Counted from the stretch's first letter, positions 7,956 through 16,054 are shown. The stretch: DNA of 22,570 bases from JBNKHH01 sp050290245 (GCA_050290245.1 JBNKHH010000007.1:1-22570), one strand, 5' to 3'. Notes: generated from the sequence alone by a model not told the origin. Program-made: numbers and translations.

Positions 7956-8754
7956 GATTTCCCTCGCTCTTTGCATGACATGTATTGCCGGTGTCGCCAA
8001 GAGCCACGAGTTCTGGATCGACCCGGTTTCGCACCAGGTCGAAAATGGCGCTGTCGCGGAGGCACATATTCGGGTCGGTATGCAGTTCGACGGGTCGAGT
8101 TTTTCGTATCTGCCACAGAATTTCCGGCGGTTCGACTATGCTTTCACCGGGGATATGCGTCCGGTGGAGGGTGTCATCGGCGACCGTCCCGCATTCCGGC
8201 TTGAAGCGACTGAGAACGGGTTGCTGCTGGTGGTGCACGAAACGACGGACCAGTACATCACGTGGAAGGATTTCCAGGACTTCGTCGGATTTGTCGAGCA
8301 CAAGGACGCCGAATGGGTTTTGGAGGAGCACGCGGCGAAAGGGTTTGCCGAGGATGGCACTCGCGAGGCCTATTCGCGGTATGCCAAATCCCTGATCGCG
8401 GTCGGTGACGGGGCCGGCTCGGATCGCGAGGTCGGGCTTTTGACCGAGATCGTGGCCTTGGAGAACCCGTACACGGGCGAGACCGGCGACGGGGTCGACG
8501 TGCGCGTGCTATACGAGGGAAAGCCGCGTGCGGACGCGCAGTTGGAAGTGTTTGAGAAATCGCCGGAAGGCGCCGTGGAGATTTTCAAATTGCACACAGA
8601 TGAGCGCGGTGAGGTGACGGTGCCGGTGAAGCCGGGGAATCGGTACATGCTGGACTCGGTGGTCTTGCGCCCGCCGTCTGACGCCCTTGCGGCCGAACGT
8701 GGGGTCCAATGGGAAAGCCTCTGGGCCAACCTGACCTTCGCGGTGCCTGAGTAA
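7945..8754 (+). CDS. Periplasmic DUF4198-type protein, metal-uptake associated
   Basis: Secreted protein of 269 aa. From ATG 7945 it reads MRSMISLALCMTCIAGVAKS, a signal peptide, then HEFWIDPVSHQVENG. The mature HEFW start and the long beta-rich body ending in a carboxypeptidase-regulatory-like (Ig-like) domain, with VDVRVLYEGKPRADAQLEVF then HTDERGEVTVPVKPGNRYML, match the DUF4198/NikK type. Relatives often sit beside nickel, cobalt or copper transport genes, and the divergent HupE-like gene fits this. The ribosome binding site is weak. Translation could also start at 7954. Starting upstream at 7870 would add a non-signal-like stretch and is rejected. The stop is three bases from the stop of the convergent truA. 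Confidence 0.85.
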   Translation: MRSMISLALCMTCIAGVAKSHEFWIDPVSHQVENGAVAEAHIRVGMQFDGSSFSYLPQNFRRFDYAFTGDMRPVEGVIGDRPAFRLEATENGLLLVVHETTDQYITWKDFQDFVGFVEHKDAEWVLEEHAAKGFAEDGTREAYSRYAKSLIAVGDGAGSDREVGLLTEIVALENPYTGETGDGVDVRVLYEGKPRADAQLEVFEKSPEGAVEIFKLHTDERGEVTVPVKPGNRYMLDSVVLRPPSDALAAERGVQWESLWANLTFAVPE

Positions 8755-8757
8755 GGT

Positions 8758-9522
8758 TTAGAAGATCTCCGGGTCGTAGGATACGCCTTCGAGATAAAGA
8801 CCGTCGGGCGGGCAAACCGGTCCGCAGGCGGCGCGGTCTTTTGCGGCCAGCGCGGTTGCCACGTCGTCAGGCTCCCAAGCTCCCGAGCCGACCCTTTCGA
8901 GCGTGCCGACGATCGAGCGGACCTGGTTGTGCAGGAAGCTGCGGGCGCGAAGACGGATCAGGATCTCGGTTCCAGCCGGATAGGGACGGGTTTCAAATGT
9001 GATTTCGTCCAAAGATTTTACCGGGTCTTTCGCCTGGCACATGGTCGAGCGGAAAGTGGTGAAGTCGTGGGTCCCGATGAGGTGGGCGGCTCCAGCCTTC
9101 ATGGCCTGGATGTCGAGGGTGCGCTTGACGGCCCAGACCTGGCCCCTGTCATGCACCAGCGGCGCGCGTCGCATGACCAGTCGGAAGAGGTAACGCCGCT
9201 CGATTGCGGAAAACCGGGCGTGCCAGTTGTCGGTGACGGCCGTGCAGGCTGTGACCGCGATGGGCGCGGGCTTCAGGTGGTGGTTAAGCGCCTCGGACAG
9301 GCGGAACGGGTCCCAGTTCTGTGCCATGTCGCAATGGGCGACCTGGCCGAGGGCGTGGACACCCGCATCCGTGCGTCCGGCGGCCGCGATCGAGGGAAGA
9401 TCGGATTCCAGTCGCGCCAGGGCGGATTCGACGGCCGCCTGCACCGAAGGCACATCGGCCTGGCGTTGCCATCCGGCGAAGGGCTGGCCATCGTATTCGA
9501 TCCTGAGGGCGTAACGGGGCAT
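8758..9522 (-). CDS. truA: tRNA pseudouridine(38-40) synthase
   Basis: Converts uridines 38-40 in the anticodon arm of many tRNAs to pseudouridine, in the cytoplasm, without a cofactor. The protein is 254 aa from ATG 9520-9522 (MPRYALRIEYDGQPFAGWQR), the start seen in most family members. ATG 9534 is an alternative, and neither has a strong ribosome binding site. The catalytic motif is AAGRTDAGVHALGQVAH with Asp52. The segment SFLHNQVRSIVGTLERVG, typical of the C-terminal half, is intact. E. coli TruA has 270 aa, so the size is normal. It stands alone on this strand and is divergent from the response regulator gene, with about 260 bases between. Confidence 0.97.
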   Translation of the reverse strand: MPRYALRIEYDGQPFAGWQRQADVPSVQAAVESALARLESDLPSIAAAGRTDAGVHALGQVAHCDMAQNWDPFRLSEALNHHLKPAPIAVTACTAVTDNWHARFSAIERRYLFRLVMRRAPLVHDRGQVWAVKRTLDIQAMKAGAAHLIGTHDFTTFRSTMCQAKDPVKSLDEITFETRPYPAGTEILIRLRARSFLHNQVRSIVGTLERVGSGAWEPDDVATALAAKDRAACGPVCPPDGLYLEGVSYDPEIF

Positions 9523-9617
9523 GAGAAGGGCCATACCGCCCGTGGCAGGGAAGGGCAATCGCCCTTGAAAACAACGGCTTTGCAGATCTTAGCAAAAAAA
9601 GGCGGGGCTTTCACAAC

Positions 9618-9657
9618 TCTGCACGGTCTCTGCACAACCCCGAATGCCCATCTGCAC
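9618..9657 (+). promoter_or_regulatory. Three phased TCTGCAC repeats between truA and the regulator gene
   Basis: TCTGCAC occurs at 9618-9624, 9629-9635 and 9651-9657. The offsets are 11 and 22 bases, so all copies face the same side of the helix. They lie about 130 to 165 bases before the response-regulator ATG and about 100 to 135 bases before the truA start. This layout resembles a binding site for an OmpR-type regulator, which binds direct repeats, possibly the adjacent regulator itself. That is inference. Confidence 0.4.
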
Positions 9658-9693
9658 TTGCATATTGTTTATTTATCACGAGGCACGCATTTC

Positions 9694-9732
9694 ACCCGCC
9701 GGGGAGCATTGTCCCCTCGCTCTCCGGCGGGT
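9694..9732 (+). promoter_or_regulatory. Inverted repeat in the presumed leader of the response regulator gene
   Basis: ACCCGCCGG (9694-9702) and CCGGCGGGT (9724-9732) form a perfect 9-bp stem with a 21-base loop. Within it, GGGGA and TCCCC offer a competing smaller hairpin. It ends 50 bases before ATG 9783. No T-run follows, so a plain terminator is unlikely; a leader structure or an operator is possible. Confidence 0.4.
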
Positions 9733-9782
9733 ACGCCCATACCCTCCAGCGAACGTTTAACTATCCGGCACCGGGCTTTGTC

Positions 9783-10487
9783 ATGAGTAATCAGACCATA
9801 CTTGTTGTCGACGACGATCCTCAAATCCGTGATGTCCTTGGAATGGCGCTCGAACGCGCCGGGTTTTCGGCTATCATGGCGCGCGATGGCGCCGAGGGCT
9901 TGTCCAAGGCGAAATCCGAAAATCCTGCGCTTGCGGTCCTGGACATCGGCCTGCCCGAGATGGACGGGCTGGAGTTGTGCAAGGCGATCCGCAAGGACAG
10001 CGACTTGCCAATCCTTTTCCTGACAGCGCGCGACGATGAGATCGACCGCATTGTGGGGCTTGAACTGGGCGGGGATGATTATGTCACCAAGCCATTCAGC
10101 CCGCGCGAATTGGTGGCGCGGGTGCGCGCCATATTGAAGCGTGTTGGCGGTCCGGTGCGTGACGAGGCCCCGGACCAAAGCGAGTTGAAGATCGGCCGCC
10201 TTTCACTGTTGCCAGAGTCCCACGTGTGCAAGGTGGACGACACCAAGGTCACGCTGACCTCGACCGAGATCACGATCCTTGGAAAGCTGATGTCGCGGCC
10301 GACACAGGTGTTCAGCCGCCCGACTTTGGTCGATGCGATCTGGGGTCCGGGCATGGTGGTCAGTGACCGCACGCTGGACAGTCACTTGCGTAACCTGCGC
10401 TCCAAGCTTGCCGATGCCGGGTGTTCCGATGCGATCGAGACACTGCATGGCGTAGGGCTGAGGATGGGGCCGTGTCTCGGTTCGTAG
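9783..10487 (+). CDS. OmpR/PhoB-type response regulator
   Basis: Two-component transcription regulator of 234 aa. The receiver domain (about 4-118) has the acidic pocket Asp10-Asp12, phospho-acceptor Asp54 in VLDIGLPEMDG, Thr81 and Lys103 in VTKPFSPREL. The C-terminal part (about 135-230) is a winged-helix trans_reg_C domain with LTSTEITILGKLMSRPTQVF and the recognition region SDRTLDSHLRNLRSKL. The end, LHGVGLRMGP, replaces the usual Gly-x-Gly-Tyr ending. The ATG has only a weak ribosome binding site. The kinase gene starts inside its last codons, so the two are co-transcribed and probably translationally coupled. The signal and target genes are unknown. Confidence 0.96.
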   Translation: MSNQTILVVDDDPQIRDVLGMALERAGFSAIMARDGAEGLSKAKSENPALAVLDIGLPEMDGLELCKAIRKDSDLPILFLTARDDEIDRIVGLELGGDDYVTKPFSPRELVARVRAILKRVGGPVRDEAPDQSELKIGRLSLLPESHVCKVDDTKVTLTSTEITILGKLMSRPTQVFSRPTLVDAIWGPGMVVSDRTLDSHLRNLRSKLADAGCSDAIETLHGVGLRMGPCLGS

Positions 10488-11449
10488 CCCCGAAATGGCG
10501 TCCGCCATTGATGCTGGTTCTGGGCGGATCGCTTTTGGCGATCCTGGTTCTGCCGATCTATGCAGCACTGATTGCCGATATTTTGACGCCTCTGACCGGA
10601 CGTGGACGGGCCGTCATCATTGTGGCGGCGGGGTCGTTCCTGGCAACCCTGGTGCTGGGGTGGCTTCTGTGGCGCCTGATCCTCGCGCCTGTGCAGGCCC
10701 TCGCCGCGCGGGCCGAGGAAATCCGTGCCGGTGGAGCGCCCGAGGGGTTGGACCACTATGGTACGCCCGAGATCGGCGAACTGGCCAAGGCGGTTCTGGA
10801 CATGGCCGAGGTTCTGCAATCACGTGAAATGGCGGTGCGGGGTTACACCGACCATGTCACGCACGAATTGAAGACGCCCCTGACGGCCATCCGTGGCGCG
10901 GCCGAACTGTTGGACGCCGACAACGAGATGCCCGAGCAGAACCGGCGGCTGGTCAATACGATCCAGGGCGCCGAGAAGCGGGCGGTCAAACTATTGGGCG
11001 CGGCGCGCCAGATCGCGGCGGCCCGAATCCCCGAGCACAGAGGGGCGACCAGCTTGAACGAGTGCCTGCCCGACTTGCGCTGCCGGTTTCCCGACCTTGA
11101 GATCAGGGTCGCCAGCGGCAGCGAGCCGCTGCCTCTGGCGCGGTCAGGTTTGCAGGTGGTTCTCAGCCACCTGACGGAAAATGCCCAGGAGGCTGGTGCG
11201 ACGACGCTGACGCTGGACACAGGCCGTGATGCAGATGGCCCCTGGATGACGGTGCGCGACAACGGGCCGGGTATCTCGACAGGCAACGCGGCGCAGGTCT
11301 TCGAGCCGTTTTTTACGACACGCCGCGACCAGGGCGGTACCGGCATGGGGCTGGCGATTGTTCAGACCATGCTGCTGGCCCATGGATATATGATAGCGCT
11401 GGAAGAGCCCGAAGAGGGGTTTGCCACCTGTTTCCGCATCCAGTTCTGA
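10472..11449 (+). CDS. Sensor histidine kinase, partner of the preceding regulator
   Basis: Membrane histidine kinase of 325 aa. GTG 10472 (first residues MSRFVAPKWRPPLM) is chosen because it follows GAGGATGGGG and overlaps the regulator stop by 16 bases; translation from 10421 would lengthen the overlap. TM1 is about 13-34 and TM2 about 44-66, with a periplasmic loop of only about 10 residues, so sensing is likely within the membrane or in the cytoplasm. A HAMP-like linker follows. The H-box HVTHELKTPLTAI has the phospho-accepting His131. The ATPase domain shows the N-box (HLTENAQEAGA), DNGPGIS, FEPFFTTRRDQGGTGMGLAI and a normal C-terminus. The gene converges on the helicase gene. Confidence 0.93.
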   Translation: MSRFVAPKWRPPLMLVLGGSLLAILVLPIYAALIADILTPLTGRGRAVIIVAAGSFLATLVLGWLLWRLILAPVQALAARAEEIRAGGAPEGLDHYGTPEIGELAKAVLDMAEVLQSREMAVRGYTDHVTHELKTPLTAIRGAAELLDADNEMPEQNRRLVNTIQGAEKRAVKLLGAARQIAAARIPEHRGATSLNECLPDLRCRFPDLEIRVASGSEPLPLARSGLQVVLSHLTENAQEAGATTLTLDTGRDADGPWMTVRDNGPGISTGNAAQVFEPFFTTRRDQGGTGMGLAIVQTMLLAHGYMIALEEPEEGFATCFRIQF

Positions 11450-11497
11450 GCTTGACTGGACGGTGAATGGGCTCTGTCAGGGTTCGGCAGCCTGTCT

Positions 11498-13615
11498 TCA
11501 GCGTCGCCTTGGGGGTTCGTTGCCGCCAGTTCCCTTGTGCCGTTTGCCCGTGCCGTTCTTTCGGCCATTCGATTTCGTTTTTTGCCCTTTGGCAGCGCTG
11601 CCCGGCGGCGAGAACCGTTTCGATGTGTCCGAGGCCTGCGCGCGGCGCGGTGCGGCCGATTTGCCGCCGGGCTTGCGCGCGCCGGCAGTGGATGGTTCGG
11701 AGCGTTTCTCCTTTCGGTCCGCAGATTTGGCGGCGGGCTTCCCAAAGTTTGTGCCCTTGTCCTTACCTGCCGCCTCGCGATGCGGTTTTCCCTTCGGTTT
11801 CTTGTCAAAGGGCTGCCTGGCCTTGGGAGAGGGCGGAACTGCAGCTTTGTCGTTCCTGGGTTTGCGATAGGGTTTTACCGATCCTTCCGAGACAGCCTCT
11901 TCCATCGGGGTTGGTGCCTTGGGGGATTTGCTGCTTGGCTTGGAGCGGGGTTTGTCGTCCCACGGATTTTTCGATTTCGGGCCGGTTTCGTGCTCTGATC
12001 TGTGCGGCCGATGTTCACGTTTGCCGGGTTTGGCACTGAGGTCCGGAGCCGCGTCAAGCCTGCGAACCCTGACGCCGTCTTCAAGTTCGCCGCCCTCGCC
12101 GATCGCCTTCAGGAACCTCTCGACGCATGCCTCCGACAGCTCGACGAAACTCTCTGCCTGTTGGATGCGGATCGCTCCGATCGCGTCTTTCTCCAGGTTT
12201 CCAGCCCGGCACAAGAGTGGCAGGAGCCAGCGCGGTTCGGCACGGTCATCACGGCCTGTCGACAGCGAAAACCACACGCTTGGACCGAAGGGCTTGCGCT
12301 CTTTCCTTTCGGGGCGGGCATCGGGCGCGGCCAGGTCTTCGGGAGCGGACTGACGGTCGCGGTACAGGGCGATATAGGCGGCAGCGATCCGTTCAGGGCT
12401 GTGGAGGGCCAGCAGCCTGGCGGCGAAGTCTTCCTGCTCCGGTGTCGCCTCCGCGCTCCACACGGGATCAGCCAGAAGCCGTTCCTCGTCTTTGCGCAGG
12501 ACGTCATCGGCAGAGGGCGGAACGGTCCATTCGGCCTCGATCTTGGCAAACTTCAGCAGGCGTTCGGCCTTCTTCGAGATCTTGGGCGGCACGATCAGGG
12601 CGGAAATCCCCTTGCGCCCGGCTCTTCCGGTCCGGCCGGACCGGTGCAGCAAGCCTTCGGAATTGGATGGCAGTTCGGCATGGATTACCAGTTCCAGGTT
12701 CGGCAGGTCGATACCGCGTGCGGCCACATCGGTTGCCACGCAAACCCGAGCGCGGCCATCGCGCATCGCCTGAAGGGCATGGGTCCGCTCGGTCTGGCTG
12801 AGTTCGCCCGACAATGCGACGACCGAGAACGCCCGGTTCGACAGCCGAGCGGTCAGCCGGTTCACAGCCGCACGGGTGTTGGTGAAAACGATGGCATTCT
12901 GCGCATCGTGGTAGCGCAGAACGTTTATGATCGCGTTCTCGGTATCCTGCTGGGCAACCCGTAAGGCCTGATAGGTGATGTCGGCGTGCTGTTTTTCGCC
13001 GGTCAGCGTGGTCACGCGAACCGCGTCGCGCTGGAAATTCTGTGCGAGCCTGGCAATCATCGGCGGTACAGTCGCCGAAAACATCAGGGTGCGCCGGTCT
13101 TCGGGCGCTTCGCCCAGCATGAATTCCAGGTCTTCGCGGAAGCCGAGGTCCAGCATCTCGTCCGCCTCGTCCAGCACGATGGCGCGCAGGTCGCTCATGT
13201 CCAGAGAGCCGCGCTGGATGTGGTCACGCAGACGACCGGGTGTGCCAACGACGATATGGGCACCACGGTCCAGTGCGCGGCGTTCATCGCGCATATCCAT
13301 CCCGCCGATGCAGGTTGTCACCTGCGCGCCTGCCTTGGCGAATAACCACCCGATTTCGCGTTTTACCTGAAATGCCAGTTCCCTCGTCGGAGCGACGATC
13401 AGCGCCAGCGGCGCTGCGGCCGGACCCAGCACCTGGTCGTCGCCCAGGAGTGTCGGGGCGATGGCCAGCCCGAAGCCAACAGTTTTGCCCGATCCAGTCT
13501 GCGCAGAGACCAGAAGGTCGGCGCCCTGCAATTTCGGATCGGAGACTGCCTCTTGCACGGCGGTCAATGTGTCATAGCCACGCTCGGTGAGCGCATCGGA
13601 AAGGGCCTGGATCAT
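11498..13615 (-). CDS. DEAD-box RNA helicase with DbpA-type RNA-binding domain and long basic tail
   Basis: ATP-dependent RNA helicase of 705 aa, most like DeaD/CsdA, which act in ribosome assembly and cold adaptation. Start at ATG 13613-13615 (MIQALSDALTERGYDTLTAV), where the helicase core begins; an in-frame extension to 13759 looks non-coding. Motifs: Q motif with Gln21, Walker A AQTGSGKT 38-45, PTREL 76-80, TPGR 125-128, DEAD 149-152, SAT 180-182, ARGID 299-303, HRSGRTGRAGR 324-334. A DbpA-type RNA-binding domain follows at about 445-505 (DDRAEPRWLLPLLCRAG, KDAIGAIRI). From about 525 to the end the protein is a Lys/Arg/Pro/Ser-rich disordered tail, longer than in enterobacterial relatives. 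The strong GC bias gives long open shadow frames on the other strand. Confidence 0.97.
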   Translation of the reverse strand: MIQALSDALTERGYDTLTAVQEAVSDPKLQGADLLVSAQTGSGKTVGFGLAIAPTLLGDDQVLGPAAAPLALIVAPTRELAFQVKREIGWLFAKAGAQVTTCIGGMDMRDERRALDRGAHIVVGTPGRLRDHIQRGSLDMSDLRAIVLDEADEMLDLGFREDLEFMLGEAPEDRRTLMFSATVPPMIARLAQNFQRDAVRVTTLTGEKQHADITYQALRVAQQDTENAIINVLRYHDAQNAIVFTNTRAAVNRLTARLSNRAFSVVALSGELSQTERTHALQAMRDGRARVCVATDVAARGIDLPNLELVIHAELPSNSEGLLHRSGRTGRAGRKGISALIVPPKISKKAERLLKFAKIEAEWTVPPSADDVLRKDEERLLADPVWSAEATPEQEDFAARLLALHSPERIAAAYIALYRDRQSAPEDLAAPDARPERKERKPFGPSVWFSLSTGRDDRAEPRWLLPLLCRAGNLEKDAIGAIRIQQAESFVELSEACVERFLKAIGEGGELEDGVRVRRLDAAPDLSAKPGKREHRPHRSEHETGPKSKNPWDDKPRSKPSSKSPKAPTPMEEAVSEGSVKPYRKPRNDKAAVPPSPKARQPFDKKPKGKPHREAAGKDKGTNFGKPAAKSADRKEKRSEPSTAGARKPGGKSAAPRRAQASDTSKRFSPPGSAAKGQKTKSNGRKNGTGKRHKGTGGNEPPRRR

Positions 13616-13831
13616 GTCGGATACTGTCTCAGTTCGTAAGGCGCGAGTTCTTGAACTGTTCCTGCCACCTGGCAAAAACAAGCCACGACCCATAGACCCT
13701 TGCGGTCGGCCTGTATACCTCGAATCGTCGTTCTGGAAGCAGACCGCGCCAACCAGCATGGAACCACCATGCAGAAGCTTGCTTAGAGCATCTTGCCAAG
13801 AAGATTCTCAGTTCTGATTGGTTTGAATACA

Positions 13832-13872
13832 GTGCGATCGTTCGCACGCTGAACCTCGAAATCAGGGTTCAG
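13832..13872. other. Two adjacent hairpins upstream of the helicase gene
   Basis: GTGCGA-TCGT-TCGCAC (13832-13847) is a perfect 6-bp stem with a four-base loop. CTGAACC (13849-13855) and GGTTCAG (13866-13872) make a second 7-bp stem. They lie between the helicase start and the island boundary. Read on the minus strand they could be in the helicase leader, where cold-shock helicase genes often carry structured untranslated regions; that link is inference. The remainder of 13616-13918 holds no supported gene. Confidence 0.35.
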
Positions 13873-13918
13873 GATATTTGGCCCACCCGCCATAAGGCAC
13901 TGTGATTTTTCGAGAAAT

Positions 13919-13935
13919 TGGAGCGGGCGATGAGA
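13919..13935 (-). tRNA. 3' remnant of a tRNA-Gly gene (attachment site)
   Basis: On the minus strand this reads TCTCATCGCCCGCTCCA, the end of the T arm, the acceptor strand CGCCCGC, the discriminator T and CCA, as in alphaproteobacterial tRNA-Gly(GCC). Nothing else of a tRNA is next to it: to the right (the 5' side of the tRNA) the sequence turns at once into AT-rich DNA. A 3' tRNA stub bordering foreign-looking DNA is the usual scar of integration by a tyrosine recombinase, with the intact gene at the other end of the island. It is not a functional tRNA. Confidence 0.7.
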
Positions 13936-14023
13936 ACAATTTACCTAATATTATTATGATTCTAAGAAGAAAAATTTGCCGTGTCCAACAAATGTCCAAC
14001 ACTTTTCGAGACTACCTTTGAGC
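13926..14023 (+). repeat. Element end, copy 1 (left end of element A)
   Basis: Core GGCGATGAGA (13926-13935), then A, CAATTTA, an AT-rich stretch, TGTCCAACA at 13982 and again at 13993 (11-base period), TTTT, and TTTGAGC at 14017-14023. The same order occurs at 21687-21785. From the core to the first TGTCC the distance is 56 bases here and 57 there; from there to TTTGAGC it is identical. Over the last 42 bases the copies agree at 33 positions, and over the first 25 of those at 23. The paired TGTCCAACA look like arm-type binding sites for an integrase or excisionase, by inference. Confidence 0.7.
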
Positions 14024-14311
14024 GGCTATGCTTACCGTTCGTGTGATGCGCATGGTGGGGCGGTTCAATGCCTCCACGCTGGTTCGCGAAAAGGCGTCGG
14101 ATGGTAGCTCCCGTTCACCTAGCATGCCCAACCTGGTGAGCAAAACGAGGCGTGTGAAGAGCCGGACCGCCCATTTTTGGAGTTAAGAGGCAATCTATTA
14201 GGAGAGGCGAGGTGTATTGCGCCAAGCCTTGTTTCATACAAGACTTGCGGGGAGCGCTGAAGACAGCTTTCATATTCAAGCACCTTTCCTTTGGAGGCTT
14301 TTGATTTTTCA

Positions 14312-15295
14312 ATGAATATCCTACGCGTTGCTGCAGTCACCATTTCATTTGTATTCTTGGCATTGGCTCCAGAAAAGGTCGTCGCTCAAAATGAAGCTTC
14401 TGGAATATTTGCCGGTGCAAGGGCCCTTTACCTGACAGCGCAAACTAAGCCAGAAGGGGAGAGGCTTGAAGACTACCGAGGCATTCAACGTCTGCTCAAC
14501 TTGATAGTTGAAGACTACCCTTCATCGGATCTTGCCGTTCGTATTCTTCTTCAGGAGAACATTGATGGTGTTGATATTGCTGCGATCTCTGCCGCACTAG
14601 CAGCGCCGAAGCCAGCCGCTACTGAACAGCCGGCGACCGTTGCCCCCCAAATCGCAGGGTCAACCAGTTCAACTAGCGCTGCAGTAGGTGATGATGGCAG
14701 CACTGTTCCATCGGAAGAAACCGTCGTCTTGGTGCCCCAGATCGAGGTGCCGGCACGTACGGAAAAAGAAATCGTTCTTGACGTGCAGAATGAATTGAAC
14801 CGCATTGGATGCCCTGTTGGCACAGCTGATGGCGTAGCTGGACGGAAAACCAAAGCGGCTTTTTTGAATTTCATAAATGACTCAGGGGTAGACCTTTCGG
14901 AAGATGACCTTGCGACAGAGGAAGCAATTTCGATCTTGAAGGAGCAGGAAGGAACTGTCTGCGAAGTACGAACGATGGCGTCAACGCCAGCATCGGCATT
15001 GGGCGGGAGTTGGGGTTTTCGAAGCGACTGCCCCGGATTTGGAAACCGTATCATAAGAAATACGGGCAGCATGAACTTAACCTATAGGGGCAACAATACC
15101 CTGAAAGGCCCTGCACGCAACAGGCAGGGGAACACTGGTTCTGCCGTTATTCAGTTTCAAGGAGGGCGCACGGCAGCAACGATTATTCAATTTGGTTTCG
15201 TGAAACTTCAGGGAAACCTGACACGGTCAACGTCGAGCATGACAATTTCCGGTACGGGTTCCAATCGCTGCAAGATCGTGGCCTGGAAAAATTGA
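14312..15295 (+). CDS. Exported protein with shared module and peptidoglycan-binding domain
   Basis: Secreted protein of 327 aa with no characterised relative that I recognise. ATG 14312 gives a signal peptide (MNILRVAAVTISFVFLALAP, cleavage near VVAQ at 26). GGAGG lies 14 bases upstream, rather far. Residues about 28-92 form an alpha-helical module (YRGIQRLLNLIVEDYP and SSDLAVRILL, then GVDIAAI) that recurs in the large protein downstream. A Ala/Pro/Thr/Ser-rich linker (94-150) follows. Residues about 154-190 match the peptidoglycan-binding type 1 fold (VLDVQNELNRIGCPVG, TADGVAGRKTKAAFLNFI). The C-terminal part (230-327) is beta-rich with two cysteines (Cys240, Cys320) and many Gly, Thr and Asn, possibly a small barrel. 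It probably acts in the periplasm near the cell wall. It is a single-gene unit. Confidence 0.82.
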   Translation: MNILRVAAVTISFVFLALAPEKVVAQNEASGIFAGARALYLTAQTKPEGERLEDYRGIQRLLNLIVEDYPSSDLAVRILLQENIDGVDIAAISAALAAPKPAATEQPATVAPQIAGSTSSTSAAVGDDGSTVPSEETVVLVPQIEVPARTEKEIVLDVQNELNRIGCPVGTADGVAGRKTKAAFLNFINDSGVDLSEDDLATEEAISILKEQEGTVCEVRTMASTPASALGGSWGFRSDCPGFGNRIIRNTGSMNLTYRGNNTLKGPARNRQGNTGSAVIQFQGGRTAATIIQFGFVKLQGNLTRSTSSMTISGTGSNRCKIVAWKN

Positions 15296-16054
15296 ACTGA
15301 ATTTTCACTCTGCGTGGTGGTGATAATATTTACCGGATGGATTTCACTTGCCTGTTATTGCAAATAATCATTGTAGATCATTAAGTGGGGCAACTTCAGT
15401 GCGAAAATTGAATTCTTATGTGATGATTATCTTGCATGATTCTTTTATTTGTTGCTTCAGACAGACGTGTGTGGCTCCCGGTAACCTCAAAACATGAGGT
15501 CGAAATTCTCTACATGATAAAAGAGTAGGGAGCATTTTTTCAAGCAGAAATCTAGTGGCTGCAACTGCCCAGCGTTCGTTGATCTGGCGATATAGGATTG
15601 AATTTCAGCAAACGTCACGACGACAACAAAAAGCTAATCACTGAGAAATTGGCGTTACCGATAATTTCAATGCGCAGTTTCTAGACGGGTTTCTGAAACC
15701 GGAAGTTTTCGTCATCAGAAGGAAGCAGACAGCATCATCTAGGTGTGGAGAAGGGGAAAAGCAGCAGGCAGCCAAATGGCGCTCTGCGATACAGGCCAAC
15801 CGCACCCGATTTCATCGTACAGATGGAATCTAGGCCTCACATTTTCAGATATTCAGAACGGATCAGTCAGATGCGCAATTGAGCACTTTACTCCTGACTT
15901 TAGGCGAGTGAAGCTAAGCTCATAGAGGGACTACCGACGTTGTGTTGTCCATCGATATGGCAAATAGCCGGGAAGCAGAGTTTCGGAATCGCTTGTATGC
16001 CAGGGCACTGCAATGAGCTGCCTGCTAGAGGATTTGACGAGGGAATATTTGATC
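15296..16054. other. Gene-poor AT-rich stretch between the two exported-protein genes
   Basis: No supported gene in 759 bases. The only structure I would note is ACCTCA-AAACA-TGAGGT (15484-15500), a perfect 6-bp stem with five-base loop without a T-run. A 60-codon open frame at 15743-15925 has a GTG start, no ribosome binding site and no recognisable motif. The stretch may hold promoters of the large gene or the remains of lost genes. Confidence 0.5.

Noticed and set aside
10033..10044. GACGATGAGATC inside the response regulator gene, close to the element core
   Set aside because: It encodes the normal receiver-domain segment Asp-Asp-Glu-Ile, lacks CAATTTA and has no TGTCCAACA pair nearby. 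It is chance similarity.
13849..13885. GGGTTCAGG as a possible tRNA T-arm
   Set aside because: The matching stem strand and acceptor end are missing. It pairs instead with CTGAACC just upstream.
14028..14186. 52-codon frame beginning with MLTVRVMRMVG
   Set aside because: No ribosome binding site, no motif, and it follows directly on the element-end repeat. It is probably chance.
15743..15925. 60-codon frame with GTG start
   Set aside because: No ribosome binding site and no protein-like pattern.
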